Assembly (NCBI RefSeq): GCF_900177805.1
Contig: NZ_FXAX01000002.1
Coordinates: 62,001 to 126,000, forward strand
Source: Fibrobacter sp. UWB13
GTDB lineage: Bacteria > Fibrobacterota > Fibrobacteria > Fibrobacterales > Fibrobacteraceae
Length of the DNA stretch: 64,000 nt
Direction: 5' to 3'
The notes below the pieces were generated by a model. It did not search any database, was not told where the DNA came from, and worked only from the letters and a program-made list of their open reading frames with translations. The position numbers were made by a program, and so were the translations under genes. Positions 15,647 through 24,686 of this stretch are shown here, piece after piece (position 1 is the stretch's first letter; every line of letters starts with the position of its first letter).

Positions 15647-18600
15647 CTATTTCTTCTTGCCTTTTTTAGCCTTTTTCTTGGCTTTCTTGGCTTCAGACTT
15701 AGCCTTCTTGCCCTTCTTGGACTTCTTGGAGGAGGTCTGTTCGACTGCTTCATCATCAGAAGATTCAGAAACAGCTTCTACGCCTCTTTCGGAAGCCGGG
15801 ATAAGGCTCGGGTTAGCGGTCCATTCCTTGAGCTTGGCGAGTTCTTCTTCAAGCTTTGCACGATCGTCCTTAGTTTCCTTGACGATGTTGCGGAATGTAG
15901 CAACCTTTTCTTCCAAGGTCATAGCGTCAGACTGTTCAATCTGTTCGATACGGGCCTTCAACTTGAAGTAGGTCGGGTCAGCGAACAGCGTGGACGGGTC
16001 GAACTTTTCGATCTTGGTGTTGAGATCTTCGTTAGCTTCGTCGAGCTTTCTCAAGGTTTCGTAAAGCTTGGAGGTCCATTCGTTATCGATACCGTAGTGA
16101 GCAGATGCCTTGATACCGGTAGCGCACTGCGGGATAGCAAGCTGCTTAGCGGCGTCAGAACGGCTATTCAATTCTTCACGGTAGGCTTCCAAGTCTTCGT
16201 GGGCAGCCATGATAGCGTCATCCTTCACCATGCCCTGACCGACGTATTCACGGACGATCAAAGCACTATCCGGAAGCGGAGAATTAGCGAATGCATCAGC
16301 AACTTCGACGAACACTGCGCAGCCCTGGTAGTACATTTCGATGTAGCCCATTTCTGCAGCGATCACGTCCTTGTTGTAGAAGCCCTGGTCACGAGCGAGG
16401 TCGATGTTCTTCTGGAAGATCGGACGGGCCTGTTCGTAGTAAGACGGGAGCTGTTGCACAATGCCGATGCGTTCTGCAAACTTTTCTTCTTCCTTCTTAC
16501 CGTTGAGCTGCTGTTCACGAATCTTTGCAGCCATCGTCACGAAGAGCATACCCATCTTGTTGGTGGCACGGAAGGTCCACTTTTCAGATGCGTAGGCAGC
16601 AGACTTGGAGTAGTGACCCATAGCCTTCTGGAGGGTTTCAACCAAGCTCTTGATGATCTTGGCCTTTTCCTTTTCCTTGCCCTTCAAGACTACCGGAGTC
16701 ATCTTGTTGTATTCCTGTTCACCCATATAGAATGCAGCTTCAGCCGGGATAGCAGCATCTGCGTTCTTGATCTGCAAGCCGTACTTGTCGTAGGCTTCGA
16801 GAGTCTTCTTATAGTATTCGACAGAGCTTTCTTCATCCTTGACATTGCGGTAGGCACGGGCGATACCGATATAAGCGGCAATCAGCTTTTCCTTGTCTTC
16901 CTGATACATTCTGATGAAGTTCGTGTATTCCTGGATAGCCTGCTTCCAGTTTTTAGCATTGGCGTATGCCATCGGGATAGAGAAGGCAGCGTCAACAGCG
17001 TAAGAGCTCTTCGGATAGTCGCGGACGAGGTCCTTGTTACAACGGATAGCTTCGTTAGTCATCTTAGCTTCGTCATAGCTCAAGCATGCGCTATAGAGGA
17101 AGGACGGAGTTTCTTCGTTCTTCGGGTAACGCTTGTAAGCAAGTTCGAAGGTAACAGCAGCCTGCTTCTTATCCGGGATGGAATCGTAAGTCTGAGCGGC
17201 AAAACCAATTGCCTGGAATGCCATGGAATCCTGCGGGAAGTTGTCGGTAATGAACAAGAATGTCTTGGCGGCCTGAACCGGCTGCTTGTCCTTCTTGTAG
17301 TTACTTGCAGCACGCAAGATACCCTTAATCGTAAGCGGAGACTTGGCGTAGCTCTTCGGGAGGAGCATGAAGGTTTCAGCAGCCTTCTTGAACTGGTTGG
17401 TGGCTTCGTAAGCTGCAGCAGCTTCGAAGATAGCCTTGTCAGCAATGTCGATGTTCGGATAGCGCTTCACGAGGTCCAAGTAAGCCTTGGCACCAGCTTC
17501 GTTCTTGCCAGCCTTGACAGAGGATTCAGCCTTCTGGAAGAGGACGTAAGCGATAGCCTTTTCGATTTCAGCAGCCATGGAGTCGTTGCGAGTTTCCTTA
17601 GCCTTGTACTGCTTGAGGAGCCATTCAAATTCGGTGAGAGATTCATCGAGCTGATTGGATTCAAGGAGAGACTGAGCAAGCATACGGCTGATGAGCAAAA
17701 TGTACTGGTGCTTCGGGAAGTCCTTCTTGAGCTTGCGGAGGACGTTCACAGCAACACTGAACTGCTTTGCATCGTAATGAACGATAGCGGCGTTGTATGC
17801 AAGTTCTGCAGCTTCCTTGTTCTTGCCGAACTTAGCCATGTACTTATCGACCTGGTCGAAGTAAGCCTTGGTTTCGGGCAAGTTGTATGCCTGGACGGCA
17901 TCATCGTTAGCCTTGGTCTTACGAGCATTTTCGCGAGCCTGGTCCATCATGAGAACGGCGTTATAACCAGCTTCATCCTTCGTGAGGAGGTTGCCTGAGC
18001 CCATTTCGCGACGGCCGTAGCGAGTCGTATCGGTTTCAACGATCCAATTGAACATCTTGGCAGCGTTAGCATGCTGACCCATTTCCTGATAGACGAGAGC
18101 GAGGTTGATGTGAACCTTGTATTCGTCCCAGGTCGGTTCCTTGGCATAGCGCTTCAAGAATGCTTCATAAGCTTCGATAGCCTTGGCATACTGTCTCTTG
18201 CCGCCTTCGATATCACCTTCCTTGGTAAGCTTAGCAGCCTGAGCGTGGTGATACTGCGGAATGTCGAGCATAGCGCCACGGATAGCCTTTTCAGCGTTCT
18301 TCACAGATTCCGGATACTTCTGGTTCTTCTTGTACCAGGAAGAGTTACGGTCATAACGCTTCACGACGTCATAGCGGTGAGCCTGAGCATCGTCAAACTT
18401 CTGCTGAACGATCAAGATTTCGATCATGGCAATATCGGCGAGCGGAGCGTCGATATAGTCCGGGTTGATCTTCATCAAGCGCTTGAAGGACTGGACAGCT
18501 TCTTCGTTACGGTCATGGTCCTTGTTCTTCATACCGATACGGTAGTAGACAGAGTCCTTGAACGGAACCTTCTTGTCCTTCAAGAAAGCTTCAGCTTCCT

Positions 18601-19525
18601 GGACACCACCACCTTCCAAGTCAGAGAAGGAGGCTGCCATGAAGTCCATTGCTTCAGGACGCAAGTCCTTCGGATACTTACCGGCGTCAGCACCGACGAT
18701 GTAATCGTAGTACTGCTTAGCAGCGATTTCGTATTCGGCAGTGTTATAGTAAGATTCTGCCAAGTGGTACATGGCAAGAGCAGCTTCCTTACCCGTGAGG
18801 TTCTCGAAGCCAGTCACCTTCTTATAGGCGGAGATAGCGTCCTTGAACTTGCGGTTCATGAAGTGGTATTCAGCGATACGGAGCCATGCCTTCGGCACGA
18901 GACCGTTATCCGGGAAGTCCTTGACAAGCTGCATACGGAGCTTGTATGCCTTGTCATCTTCACCACTAGCTTCCTGCACAGCAGCAGCCTGGTAAAGCAC
19001 GACAGGAGCCTTGTTTTCCTTCGGATACAAGTCAATGTATTCAAGGAAGTAGCCCAAGGACTTCTTATGATCGGCCTTCGGGAACTGATTGATGTTAGCG
19101 CACTTTGCCGGCTTGTTATCGCGGTCAGCGCACCATGCAACATCTTCTTCGTACTGAGCCTGGATATCCAGGAACTGCTTTTCTTCGAGCAAGAACTGAT
19201 AGTGACCAAGCTGTTGCAAAGCAGATGCGCAACGGTTACTAATCTTGCCCTTGCAGCGTTCTACCTGACGTTCCCACTGGGCAATAGCATCGCGCATGCC
19301 AGCTTCATCGAGACCGCCAGAACGGCAAGCCTGTTCTGCCTGGTTCTTAGCAACTTTATAGGAACTGGCGCACTGTTCATAGCCAGAATTACCCTTACCA
19401 ATGGACTTGCACTTTGCAAGCAACTTCTTAGCTTCGGCCGTTTTTTCTTGACACGGATCCGATGCAGCAAATGATGTTCCGACCATGGAGCAAACAATTG
19501 CTGAGACGAGCAAAAGATTTTTCAT
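15647..19525 (-). CDS. Large periplasmic TPR-repeat protein (1292 aa)
   Basis: A signal peptide (MKNLLLVSAIVCSMVGTSFA) leads to a Cys-containing N-terminal region and then a long array of tetratricopeptide-like helical pairs covering most of the protein, for example FMNRKFKDAISAYKKVTG and YHLAESYYNTAEYEIAAKQY. The last ~30 residues are almost all Lys with Ala/Ser/Gly, after an acidic Ser stretch. TPR solenoids bind other proteins, and the basic tail could bind nucleic acid, peptidoglycan or acidic polymers. Its location between a barrel-TPR protein and ExbB/ExbD genes suggests a periplasmic scaffold linking motor and outer membrane. In Myxococcus, TPR proteins hold a similar place in the Glt complex; the role here is inferred. 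Confidence 0.85.
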   Translation of the reverse strand: MKNLLLVSAIVCSMVGTSFAASDPCQEKTAEAKKLLAKCKSIGKGNSGYEQCASSYKVAKNQAEQACRSGGLDEAGMRDAIAQWERQVERCKGKISNRCASALQQLGHYQFLLEEKQFLDIQAQYEEDVAWCADRDNKPAKCANINQFPKADHKKSLGYFLEYIDLYPKENKAPVVLYQAAAVQEASGEDDKAYKLRMQLVKDFPDNGLVPKAWLRIAEYHFMNRKFKDAISAYKKVTGFENLTGKEAALAMYHLAESYYNTAEYEIAAKQYYDYIVGADAGKYPKDLRPEAMDFMAASFSDLEGGGVQEAEAFLKDKKVPFKDSVYYRIGMKNKDHDRNEEAVQSFKRLMKINPDYIDAPLADIAMIEILIVQQKFDDAQAHRYDVVKRYDRNSSWYKKNQKYPESVKNAEKAIRGAMLDIPQYHHAQAAKLTKEGDIEGGKRQYAKAIEAYEAFLKRYAKEPTWDEYKVHINLALVYQEMGQHANAAKMFNWIVETDTTRYGRREMGSGNLLTKDEAGYNAVLMMDQARENARKTKANDDAVQAYNLPETKAYFDQVDKYMAKFGKNKEAAELAYNAAIVHYDAKQFSVAVNVLRKLKKDFPKHQYILLISRMLAQSLLESNQLDESLTEFEWLLKQYKAKETRNDSMAAEIEKAIAYVLFQKAESSVKAGKNEAGAKAYLDLVKRYPNIDIADKAIFEAAAAYEATNQFKKAAETFMLLPKSYAKSPLTIKGILRAASNYKKDKQPVQAAKTFLFITDNFPQDSMAFQAIGFAAQTYDSIPDKKQAAVTFELAYKRYPKNEETPSFLYSACLSYDEAKMTNEAIRCNKDLVRDYPKSSYAVDAAFSIPMAYANAKNWKQAIQEYTNFIRMYQEDKEKLIAAYIGIARAYRNVKDEESSVEYYKKTLEAYDKYGLQIKNADAAIPAEAAFYMGEQEYNKMTPVVLKGKEKEKAKIIKSLVETLQKAMGHYSKSAAYASEKWTFRATNKMGMLFVTMAAKIREQQLNGKKEEEKFAERIGIVQQLPSYYEQARPIFQKNIDLARDQGFYNKDVIAAEMGYIEMYYQGCAVFVEVADAFANSPLPDSALIVREYVGQGMVKDDAIMAAHEDLEAYREELNSRSDAAKQLAIPQCATGIKASAHYGIDNEWTSKLYETLRKLDEANEDLNTKIEKFDPSTLFADPTYFKLKARIEQIEQSDAMTLEEKVATFRNIVKETKDDRAKLEEELAKLKEWTANPSLIPASERGVEAVSESSDDEAVEQTSSKKSKKGKKAKSEAKKAKKKAKKGKKK

Positions 19526-19574
19526 CGTTCTCTATCCACCTATGATATCATAAAAATAAAGGGAAAAACCCGGA

Positions 19575-21818
19575 TTACTCCAGGTCTTCCAAATCTCCAG
19601 CAGGAGAAGATGTGCTTCCACCAGCACTTCCACCGCCCATGCCGCCGCTAGCCTTGGTCTTGACAGTTGCCAAGGTAAAGCCTGCGTCTTCCAAGATACG
19701 CTTACGGTTGGATTCGAAGCGGTCACTCTGGATAGATCTCTGCATGAAGGATGCGTAATCTTCAATAGCTTGGTTAGCCTTGTCGAATGTCGGACGCAAA
19801 GCTTCGCGCTTGCTTTCCACACGCGGAGTCGGCAGCTGACGAGCAAGATCCAAGGCAAGAACCTGGACAGAGTCGAATTCGCTCTGCATTGCATCGTAAG
19901 CCTGACGAGCGCTATCGCGAGCAGCGACAGAAACAATCGGCTGTTCCGTGCGCTTTTCAGCCTGAGTCAAAGCTTCAATTGCACCCTGATAATCTTTCTT
20001 CATGAAGTGGCAGTAACCAATCACGAGGTAAGCTTCAGACACGAGGAAGGATTCCGGAAGGTTGGAAATGATCCACTTTGCCGGCTTCATAGCTTCATCC
20101 GGCTTGTTGACCTTGAGGAAGGACCATGCTATACCGAGCATAGCTTCGTCGAACACCGGAGATTCCTTCTGGACCTGACCATACATCTGAGCGGCAGCTG
20201 CGATGTCCGGCTTTTCACCAGAGAAGAAGAGGTGGCCGAGCTTAACTCTTGCAGCGTCCTGGAGGTCGCGTTCAGACTGGTTGGAAACCGGCTGTTCCGT
20301 AATATCGCGGAAGCAGTTTTCAGCTTCGTCGAACTTGCCCATACGGCTGTTAGCAATACCCATGGTATAGCGAGCGTAGAAGTAGTTGGCGTTACCCGGG
20401 AGGATGGAGGCGAGCAAGTCGACGCATTCCTGATAGAGGCCCTGTTCGAACTTGATCTGACCTGCAACGTAGTCAGCGTCAGCCTTCACGTCGCTTTCAC
20501 CAAACTTCTGAGCAATGTTCTGATACTTGGTCATAGCTTCCGTGTACTTGCCTTCCTTATAGTCGATGTTCATCAACTGGAAGTGGTACTTAGCACGCTG
20601 GTCACTCTGCGGATAGCGCTTGATAGCGTCTTCGTAGACAGACTTTGCAGCCTTGTGCATACGGAGGTTTTCGAAAGACTTAGCCTTGTAGAAAGCAGCC
20701 TGGTCGACAAGGTGGAATGCCGGGTACTTGGTCTGAACCTTACCGAAGGCATAAGCAGCTTCGAGGAACTGACGGTTCAAGTACAGACGCATTGCAGCGC
20801 GGTAGTCGTTTTCAGGTTCGATCTTCAAGCGGCGATAACGTTCTTCACCAATCTTCTCTTCACGGGTATCACCGAAGCGAGAAGTCAGCTTGACATTCCA
20901 CACGAAGCCACGGTTCTTCTTAGCCCAGAGGTCATCGTGAGAAATTTCGAGGTCAAGAGCGAGGTAACGGAAGATGCTGACATCCTTAACGTTGACCGTT
21001 GCGCCAATGGCCGGGTAGCCTTCCTTAGTGAAGCGAGCGCGGACACCAAGGTGAGAAGAAAGATAGTAGGTCAAGGTGAAGCTCATTTCGAGGTTAGCAC
21101 CCTTACCACCTTCATCAGCATCGTGAATGATGTCGATGAAAGAGAATTCAGCCTTCATTTCGAGGAGACGGTTGAATCCGCGATAGAACAAGGACAAGTT
21201 CAAGTTCGTCGGGATCTTGTAAGCATCAGCTGCGCCCATGAACACAAACTTGAAGCTACCATCGCCATCAGCTTCGCTGACAGCCGGAGCAAGGAGGTTC
21301 TGCACGCTTGCGCCAATGAGCAAGTAACCGTACTTCGAAGAAGCAAGCGGGTTCCAGCTCAAGCCCACGTCAGCACCGACAGTGAGCTGCTTGAGTTCGT
21401 CGAACTGGTTGATGTAAAGCACATCGAGGTTGACGCCAAGGGAGAGCAAGTGGAAGAGTCTATAAGCATAGCCGAACTGAACGGCAATTTCGCTATAGGA
21501 TTCGCCACCTTCGATGGAAGCACCGTTTTCGAAAAGAGAAATGCCCCAAGTGTGCTTGTAGTCAATCGGGTATGTCAAGCTGACATATTCCTGGCTGGCT
21601 TCGCCACTAATGGTGCTAAAGAAAGCAACGCTAAGTTCGAGCTGATCAGTTTCTGAAATACCAGCGGGGTTCACATACATCGCGGTGTTGCCACCATATT
21701 CAGCAAACCAGTCATTCTGCTGATACTTATTCGGCGTGTAGGTGGCCTCTGCAAACAAAGAAGAGCTGGCTACGGCAAGTCCGAGAACGGACGTCTTGAT
21801 GAAACTAGTACGCATCAT
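19575..21818 (-). CDS. Fusion of an outer-membrane beta-barrel with TPR repeats
   Basis: The ATG at 21818 follows AAAGGAG with 6 nt spacing. The 747-residue protein starts with a signal (TSVLGLAVASSSLFA). About residues 25-310 look like a PorV/FadL-like barrel, including GGNTAMYVNPAGISETDQLEL and a series of aromatic strands. From about 330 to 630 there are TPR-like helices (KTKYPAFHLVDQAAFYKAKS-like, YKEGKYTEAMTKYQNIAQ). A Gly/Ser-rich acidic tail ends the protein (GGMGGGSAGGSTSS). The TPR part would face the periplasm, ready to meet the 1292-residue TPR protein encoded 49 bp downstream. Confidence 0.82.
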   Translation of the reverse strand: MMRTSFIKTSVLGLAVASSSLFAEATYTPNKYQQNDWFAEYGGNTAMYVNPAGISETDQLELSVAFFSTISGEASQEYVSLTYPIDYKHTWGISLFENGASIEGGESYSEIAVQFGYAYRLFHLLSLGVNLDVLYINQFDELKQLTVGADVGLSWNPLASSKYGYLLIGASVQNLLAPAVSEADGDGSFKFVFMGAADAYKIPTNLNLSLFYRGFNRLLEMKAEFSFIDIIHDADEGGKGANLEMSFTLTYYLSSHLGVRARFTKEGYPAIGATVNVKDVSIFRYLALDLEISHDDLWAKKNRGFVWNVKLTSRFGDTREEKIGEERYRRLKIEPENDYRAAMRLYLNRQFLEAAYAFGKVQTKYPAFHLVDQAAFYKAKSFENLRMHKAAKSVYEDAIKRYPQSDQRAKYHFQLMNIDYKEGKYTEAMTKYQNIAQKFGESDVKADADYVAGQIKFEQGLYQECVDLLASILPGNANYFYARYTMGIANSRMGKFDEAENCFRDITEQPVSNQSERDLQDAARVKLGHLFFSGEKPDIAAAAQMYGQVQKESPVFDEAMLGIAWSFLKVNKPDEAMKPAKWIISNLPESFLVSEAYLVIGYCHFMKKDYQGAIEALTQAEKRTEQPIVSVAARDSARQAYDAMQSEFDSVQVLALDLARQLPTPRVESKREALRPTFDKANQAIEDYASFMQRSIQSDRFESNRKRILEDAGFTLATVKTKASGGMGGGSAGGSTSSPAGDLEDLE

Positions 21819-21829
21819 CACCTACTCCT

Positions 21830-23347
21830 TTACTTAATATCCGTGCGGATGAACTCAATACGACGGTTCTGCGCACGTCCTTCAGGTGTTTTGTTAGAAG
21901 CAACAGGCTTAGTGTCGCCCAAGCCCTGGGTAGTCATACGGCTTTCGGCAATGCCCTTTTCAACAAGGAAGTTCTTCACAGCGTTTGCACGGTCTGCAGA
22001 GAGCGTCATGTTCTTGTCCTTGTTACCGATGTTATCGGTATGACCAATGATTTCGAAAGTAGCTTCGGGGAAGGTTTCCATGATATCGACAACCTTCATC
22101 AAGGAGATGTAGGAGTCCTGAGTAATCGTGGACTTACCAGATTCGAAGTTCACACCTTCAAGAACGAAGACCTTCTTCGGCGGCTGCGGAACTTCGTCCG
22201 GGCATCCATCGTCGTCCTTGTAGTTGTTGAGAGATTCAGGCTGTTCCGGGCAGAGGTCCACACCCTTACAGATGTGAGCGTACTGGGAAAGCATACCCTT
22301 AGCTTCAACCCACGGGTCGCAGAGACCGTCGCGGTCGTTGTCGGCATCCGGGCAGCCATCGTCGTCCTGGAAGCCATCGAAGTCTTCAGCTTCTTCAGGG
22401 CAGTTGTCAAAGCCAGAGCAAACGCCGGCGTACTTTTCGGAGAGACCTTCTTCAGAAACCCACGGATCGCAAAGACCATCGCCATCAGTATCCGGGTTAC
22501 GTGTTTCTTCGACAGCTTCTTCTTCCTTAACGACGTCAGTTGCAGTAAGACCAATATCCAGCTTGCCCTTGCCGCGCTTGATCATCGGCGAGGTGGACTG
22601 GCAGAAGAAGTTCGAGTTGCCGAGAGACGGGTTGATGAACTTCGGGTCCAAGGACACGTTCGTGCGGTTCACCTTGATGAACTGGTTGAACGGGTAGTAG
22701 TTCTTGTAGATGTTGTTGTATTCCACCTTCGTCTGACCGGCAGCCGGGTCAGCAAACACACCGTAGTAGTGGTTTTCCATGAAGATGTTGTTACGGGCGA
22801 CCAGGTTGGTCGGTCCCTTGAGGGTCAAGCCAGAGTAGCCATTGCGGAGCACGACGTTCTGTTCGATGTAAGCATCGAGAGACTTAGCACCCCAGGCGAG
22901 AATGCCGGACCAGCGGTTGCCGTACACCACGTTGTTGCGGAGCCACGGCAGAGAAATGAAAGCACCGATACCCGTTGCGTGGTTATCGATCACATAGCAA
23001 TGATGAATGTAGGGGGCAGCGTTTTCGCAAAGGATACCTTCGAGACCGTTCCTCACTGTGAAGTGCGACATTTCGGCGCCCGAAGTACCCATGACGGTCG
23101 GACCGCGACGGCCACCATCGATGATGGTAGACAATGGGTCCTCGCCCTTGAGAACAACACCCATGATCAAGGTGATGTTTTCGTTATAAACACCGCGTTT
23201 GACAAGGATTGTATCCCCGGCATCCGCATTTCCGAGAGCATCAGCAATCTTAGCGAAATCGCCAGGCACGTTGATATTCTTTGCCATGGCGGTTCCTGAA
23301 AGAAGCATCGCCCCGGCCGTAATTAAGACCAGTTTCTTTAGGGTCAT
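21830..23347 (-). CDS. Parallel beta-helix, thrombospondin type-3 repeat and OmpA-domain protein
   Basis: The ATG at 23347 has GGAGAAA upstream; an earlier TTG is in frame but lacks a site. A signal peptide (ITAGAMLLSGTAMA) precedes a right-handed beta-helix (about residues 30-240, NosD-like, with repeated NNxxYxN turns such as RNNVVYGNRWSG). Two Ca-binding TSP3-like stretches follow, with DTDGDGLCDPW and DNDRDGLCDPW and spaced Cys. The C-terminal ~110 residues form an OmpA domain (VNFESGKSTIT, IIGHTDNIG, LSADRANAV, NRRIEF) that binds peptidoglycan. It is the first gene of the leftward envelope-machine cluster. F. succinogenes OmpA-type proteins have been linked to cellulose adhesion, which fits but is not shown here. 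Confidence 0.88.
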   Translation of the reverse strand: MTLKKLVLITAGAMLLSGTAMAKNINVPGDFAKIADALGNADAGDTILVKRGVYNENITLIMGVVLKGEDPLSTIIDGGRRGPTVMGTSGAEMSHFTVRNGLEGILCENAAPYIHHCYVIDNHATGIGAFISLPWLRNNVVYGNRWSGILAWGAKSLDAYIEQNVVLRNGYSGLTLKGPTNLVARNNIFMENHYYGVFADPAAGQTKVEYNNIYKNYYPFNQFIKVNRTNVSLDPKFINPSLGNSNFFCQSTSPMIKRGKGKLDIGLTATDVVKEEEAVEETRNPDTDGDGLCDPWVSEEGLSEKYAGVCSGFDNCPEEAEDFDGFQDDDGCPDADNDRDGLCDPWVEAKGMLSQYAHICKGVDLCPEQPESLNNYKDDDGCPDEVPQPPKKVFVLEGVNFESGKSTITQDSYISLMKVVDIMETFPEATFEIIGHTDNIGNKDKNMTLSADRANAVKNFLVEKGIAESRMTTQGLGDTKPVASNKTPEGRAQNRRIEFIRTDIK

Positions 23348-23533
23348 ACTGCTACGTTTCTCCAATCATAGAACACTTAAAATTCGTTTAACATACGCTT
23401 GCCAGTTTGGCAAACACAAAACCCATGTGGGAATATACCTTCAAAAATGACTTTAGTCAAATACTTTTCGTCAAAAACGCCATTTTTCGTGTAAAAATTA
23501 CACAGGTATAGCCTCTGGGGAATAACTTATCTG

Positions 23534-23734
23534 TCAATCCTCGCTCGGAAGATCGTCCTTTTCCTCCTCCTTCTTTGCACCTTGAATTGAAACGCGAATC
23601 TCTTGGCAGGTCTTCTTGATGTTCTGCAAGACCTTGCGAGCGCGCGTGCCAGCTGACTTGTTGCCGCGTTCGAATTTCTCGTATTCGCGTTTGAAATTTT
23701 CAATTTCTAGTTCGAGATCGTTTACTAAACTCAT
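23534..23734 (-). CDS. Histone H1-like (Hc1-type) small DNA-binding protein
   Basis: The ATG at 23734 has GGAG 8 nt upstream. The 66-residue protein contains EKFERGNKSAGTRARKVLQ followed by NIKKTCQEIRVSIQ, which matches the short histone H1-like proteins of Bacteroidetes and Chlamydia (KGNKAAGTRARKxLQELKxLAQEIR pattern). A coiled N-terminal half is followed by a basic core and an acidic end (EEEKDDLPSED). Such proteins are thought to bind and compact DNA. It appears monocistronic, between two AT-rich gaps. Confidence 0.85.
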   Translation of the reverse strand: MSLVNDLELEIENFKREYEKFERGNKSAGTRARKVLQNIKKTCQEIRVSIQGAKKEEEKDDLPSED

Positions 23735-23860
23735 AAGCAAACTCCAAAAAAAGATGCTTTTTGGAAAATAAATAAAGTTTTTGCTAAAAATTCGCTATTT
23801 TGCAAAATTACGTTTACGTTTACAAACTATTACATAGATATAGAGTCATTCAACAACTTA

Positions 23861-24652
23861 TTAACAGTGTGATAACCGCCACAGGTTCTCCAAAGCTTTC
23901 CAACCCGCCTCTCCGACATTTTCTGAAAAATCATTCACGAACATCGCAATGTGGGATTTGATGACTTCGTTGTCATCGATTTGTGCTTTTTCGACGATAA
24001 ACGGGGTCACCGGATCAAGTCTTTGACGGGCAATTCGGAGACTACGACGGATTTCATTTTCAACCGATTCGATAGTCGCAGCCCCCAGTTCCTTTTTAGC
24101 GACCGCAATTCCAAGCGGAATCGGAGAACCCGTTTCTTGTTCCCAGTAGGCGCCCAAATCCTGCAAAAGGTGTAGACCGTCGCGTTTCCACGTAAAACGG
24201 TGCTCATGGATGGTTACCCCCTGAGGAACATTCTTGCTCAGGAGTCCCTGGTAAACCTCGTTAAAGAGGGCGTATTCGAGTTTTGGAGCGTTTTTGAACT
24301 GATGGGCGTACCAGAACTTGAAAAGGAGCGCAGCGGTCGTATTTGCGCCCGGAAGGGTCGTTGGGAGTTCCGGATTAAACGCATTGGACTCCGAAGAGAG
24401 CAAAAGCGGACCACAGCCGTACCCGATGGCTCCCCCACAACCGAGACAACGGTACGTACCTTCAATTTGGGGATAGACCTGAGCGCTAATCTTTGCGACA
24501 TCAAGTTCGCCGCGCAGGACCATCTCGTTGAGCGTCTGCACGTCGGCAAACGTGACTTTCCATTCGAACGGGGAGTTTTCGAGCCCCTGGAGCAAGGCTT
24601 CGTAAATGAACGTATCGTTAGGACAGGTGGAAATACCGAGTTTTAGTTGCAT
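23861..24652 (-). CDS. mqnD: 1,4-dihydroxy-6-naphthoate synthase (MqnD), menaquinone futalosine pathway
   Basis: The ATG at 24652 gives MQLKLGISTCPNDTFIYEAL, the normal family start; a longer in-frame start would only translate the repeat array. The 263-residue protein has a periplasmic-binding-protein-like fold with ELDVAKISAQVYPQI, GCGGAIGYGCGPLL and VTIHEHRFTW, as in MqnD. The enzyme converts cyclic de-hypoxanthinyl futalosine to 1,4-dihydroxy-6-naphthoate in the cytoplasm. It follows mqnB with only a repeat array between them. No Shine-Dalgarno is visible because that array fills the leader. Confidence 0.92.
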   Translation of the reverse strand: MQLKLGISTCPNDTFIYEALLQGLENSPFEWKVTFADVQTLNEMVLRGELDVAKISAQVYPQIEGTYRCLGCGGAIGYGCGPLLLSSESNAFNPELPTTLPGANTTAALLFKFWYAHQFKNAPKLEYALFNEVYQGLLSKNVPQGVTIHEHRFTWKRDGLHLLQDLGAYWEQETGSPIPLGIAVAKKELGAATIESVENEIRRSLRIARQRLDPVTPFIVEKAQIDDNEVIKSHIAMFVNDFSENVGEAGWKALENLWRLSHC

Positions 24653-24686
24653 AAGTAGTAGGAAGTAGACGGTAGGAAGTAGGAAG
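24653..24686. repeat. Heptad repeat array filling the mqnB-mqnD gap
   Basis: TAGGAAG, TAGACGG, TAGGAAG and TAGGAAG occupy 24659-24686, preceded by TAAGTAG. The array spans exactly from the start codon of mqnD (24650-24652) to the stop codon of mqnB (24687-24689). Confidence 0.88.

Noticed and set aside
16097-21656. Long + strand frames opposite the two TPR genes
   Set aside because: They mirror the codon pattern of highly biased minus-strand genes with signal peptides and TPR repeats; no domain or ribosome site supports them.
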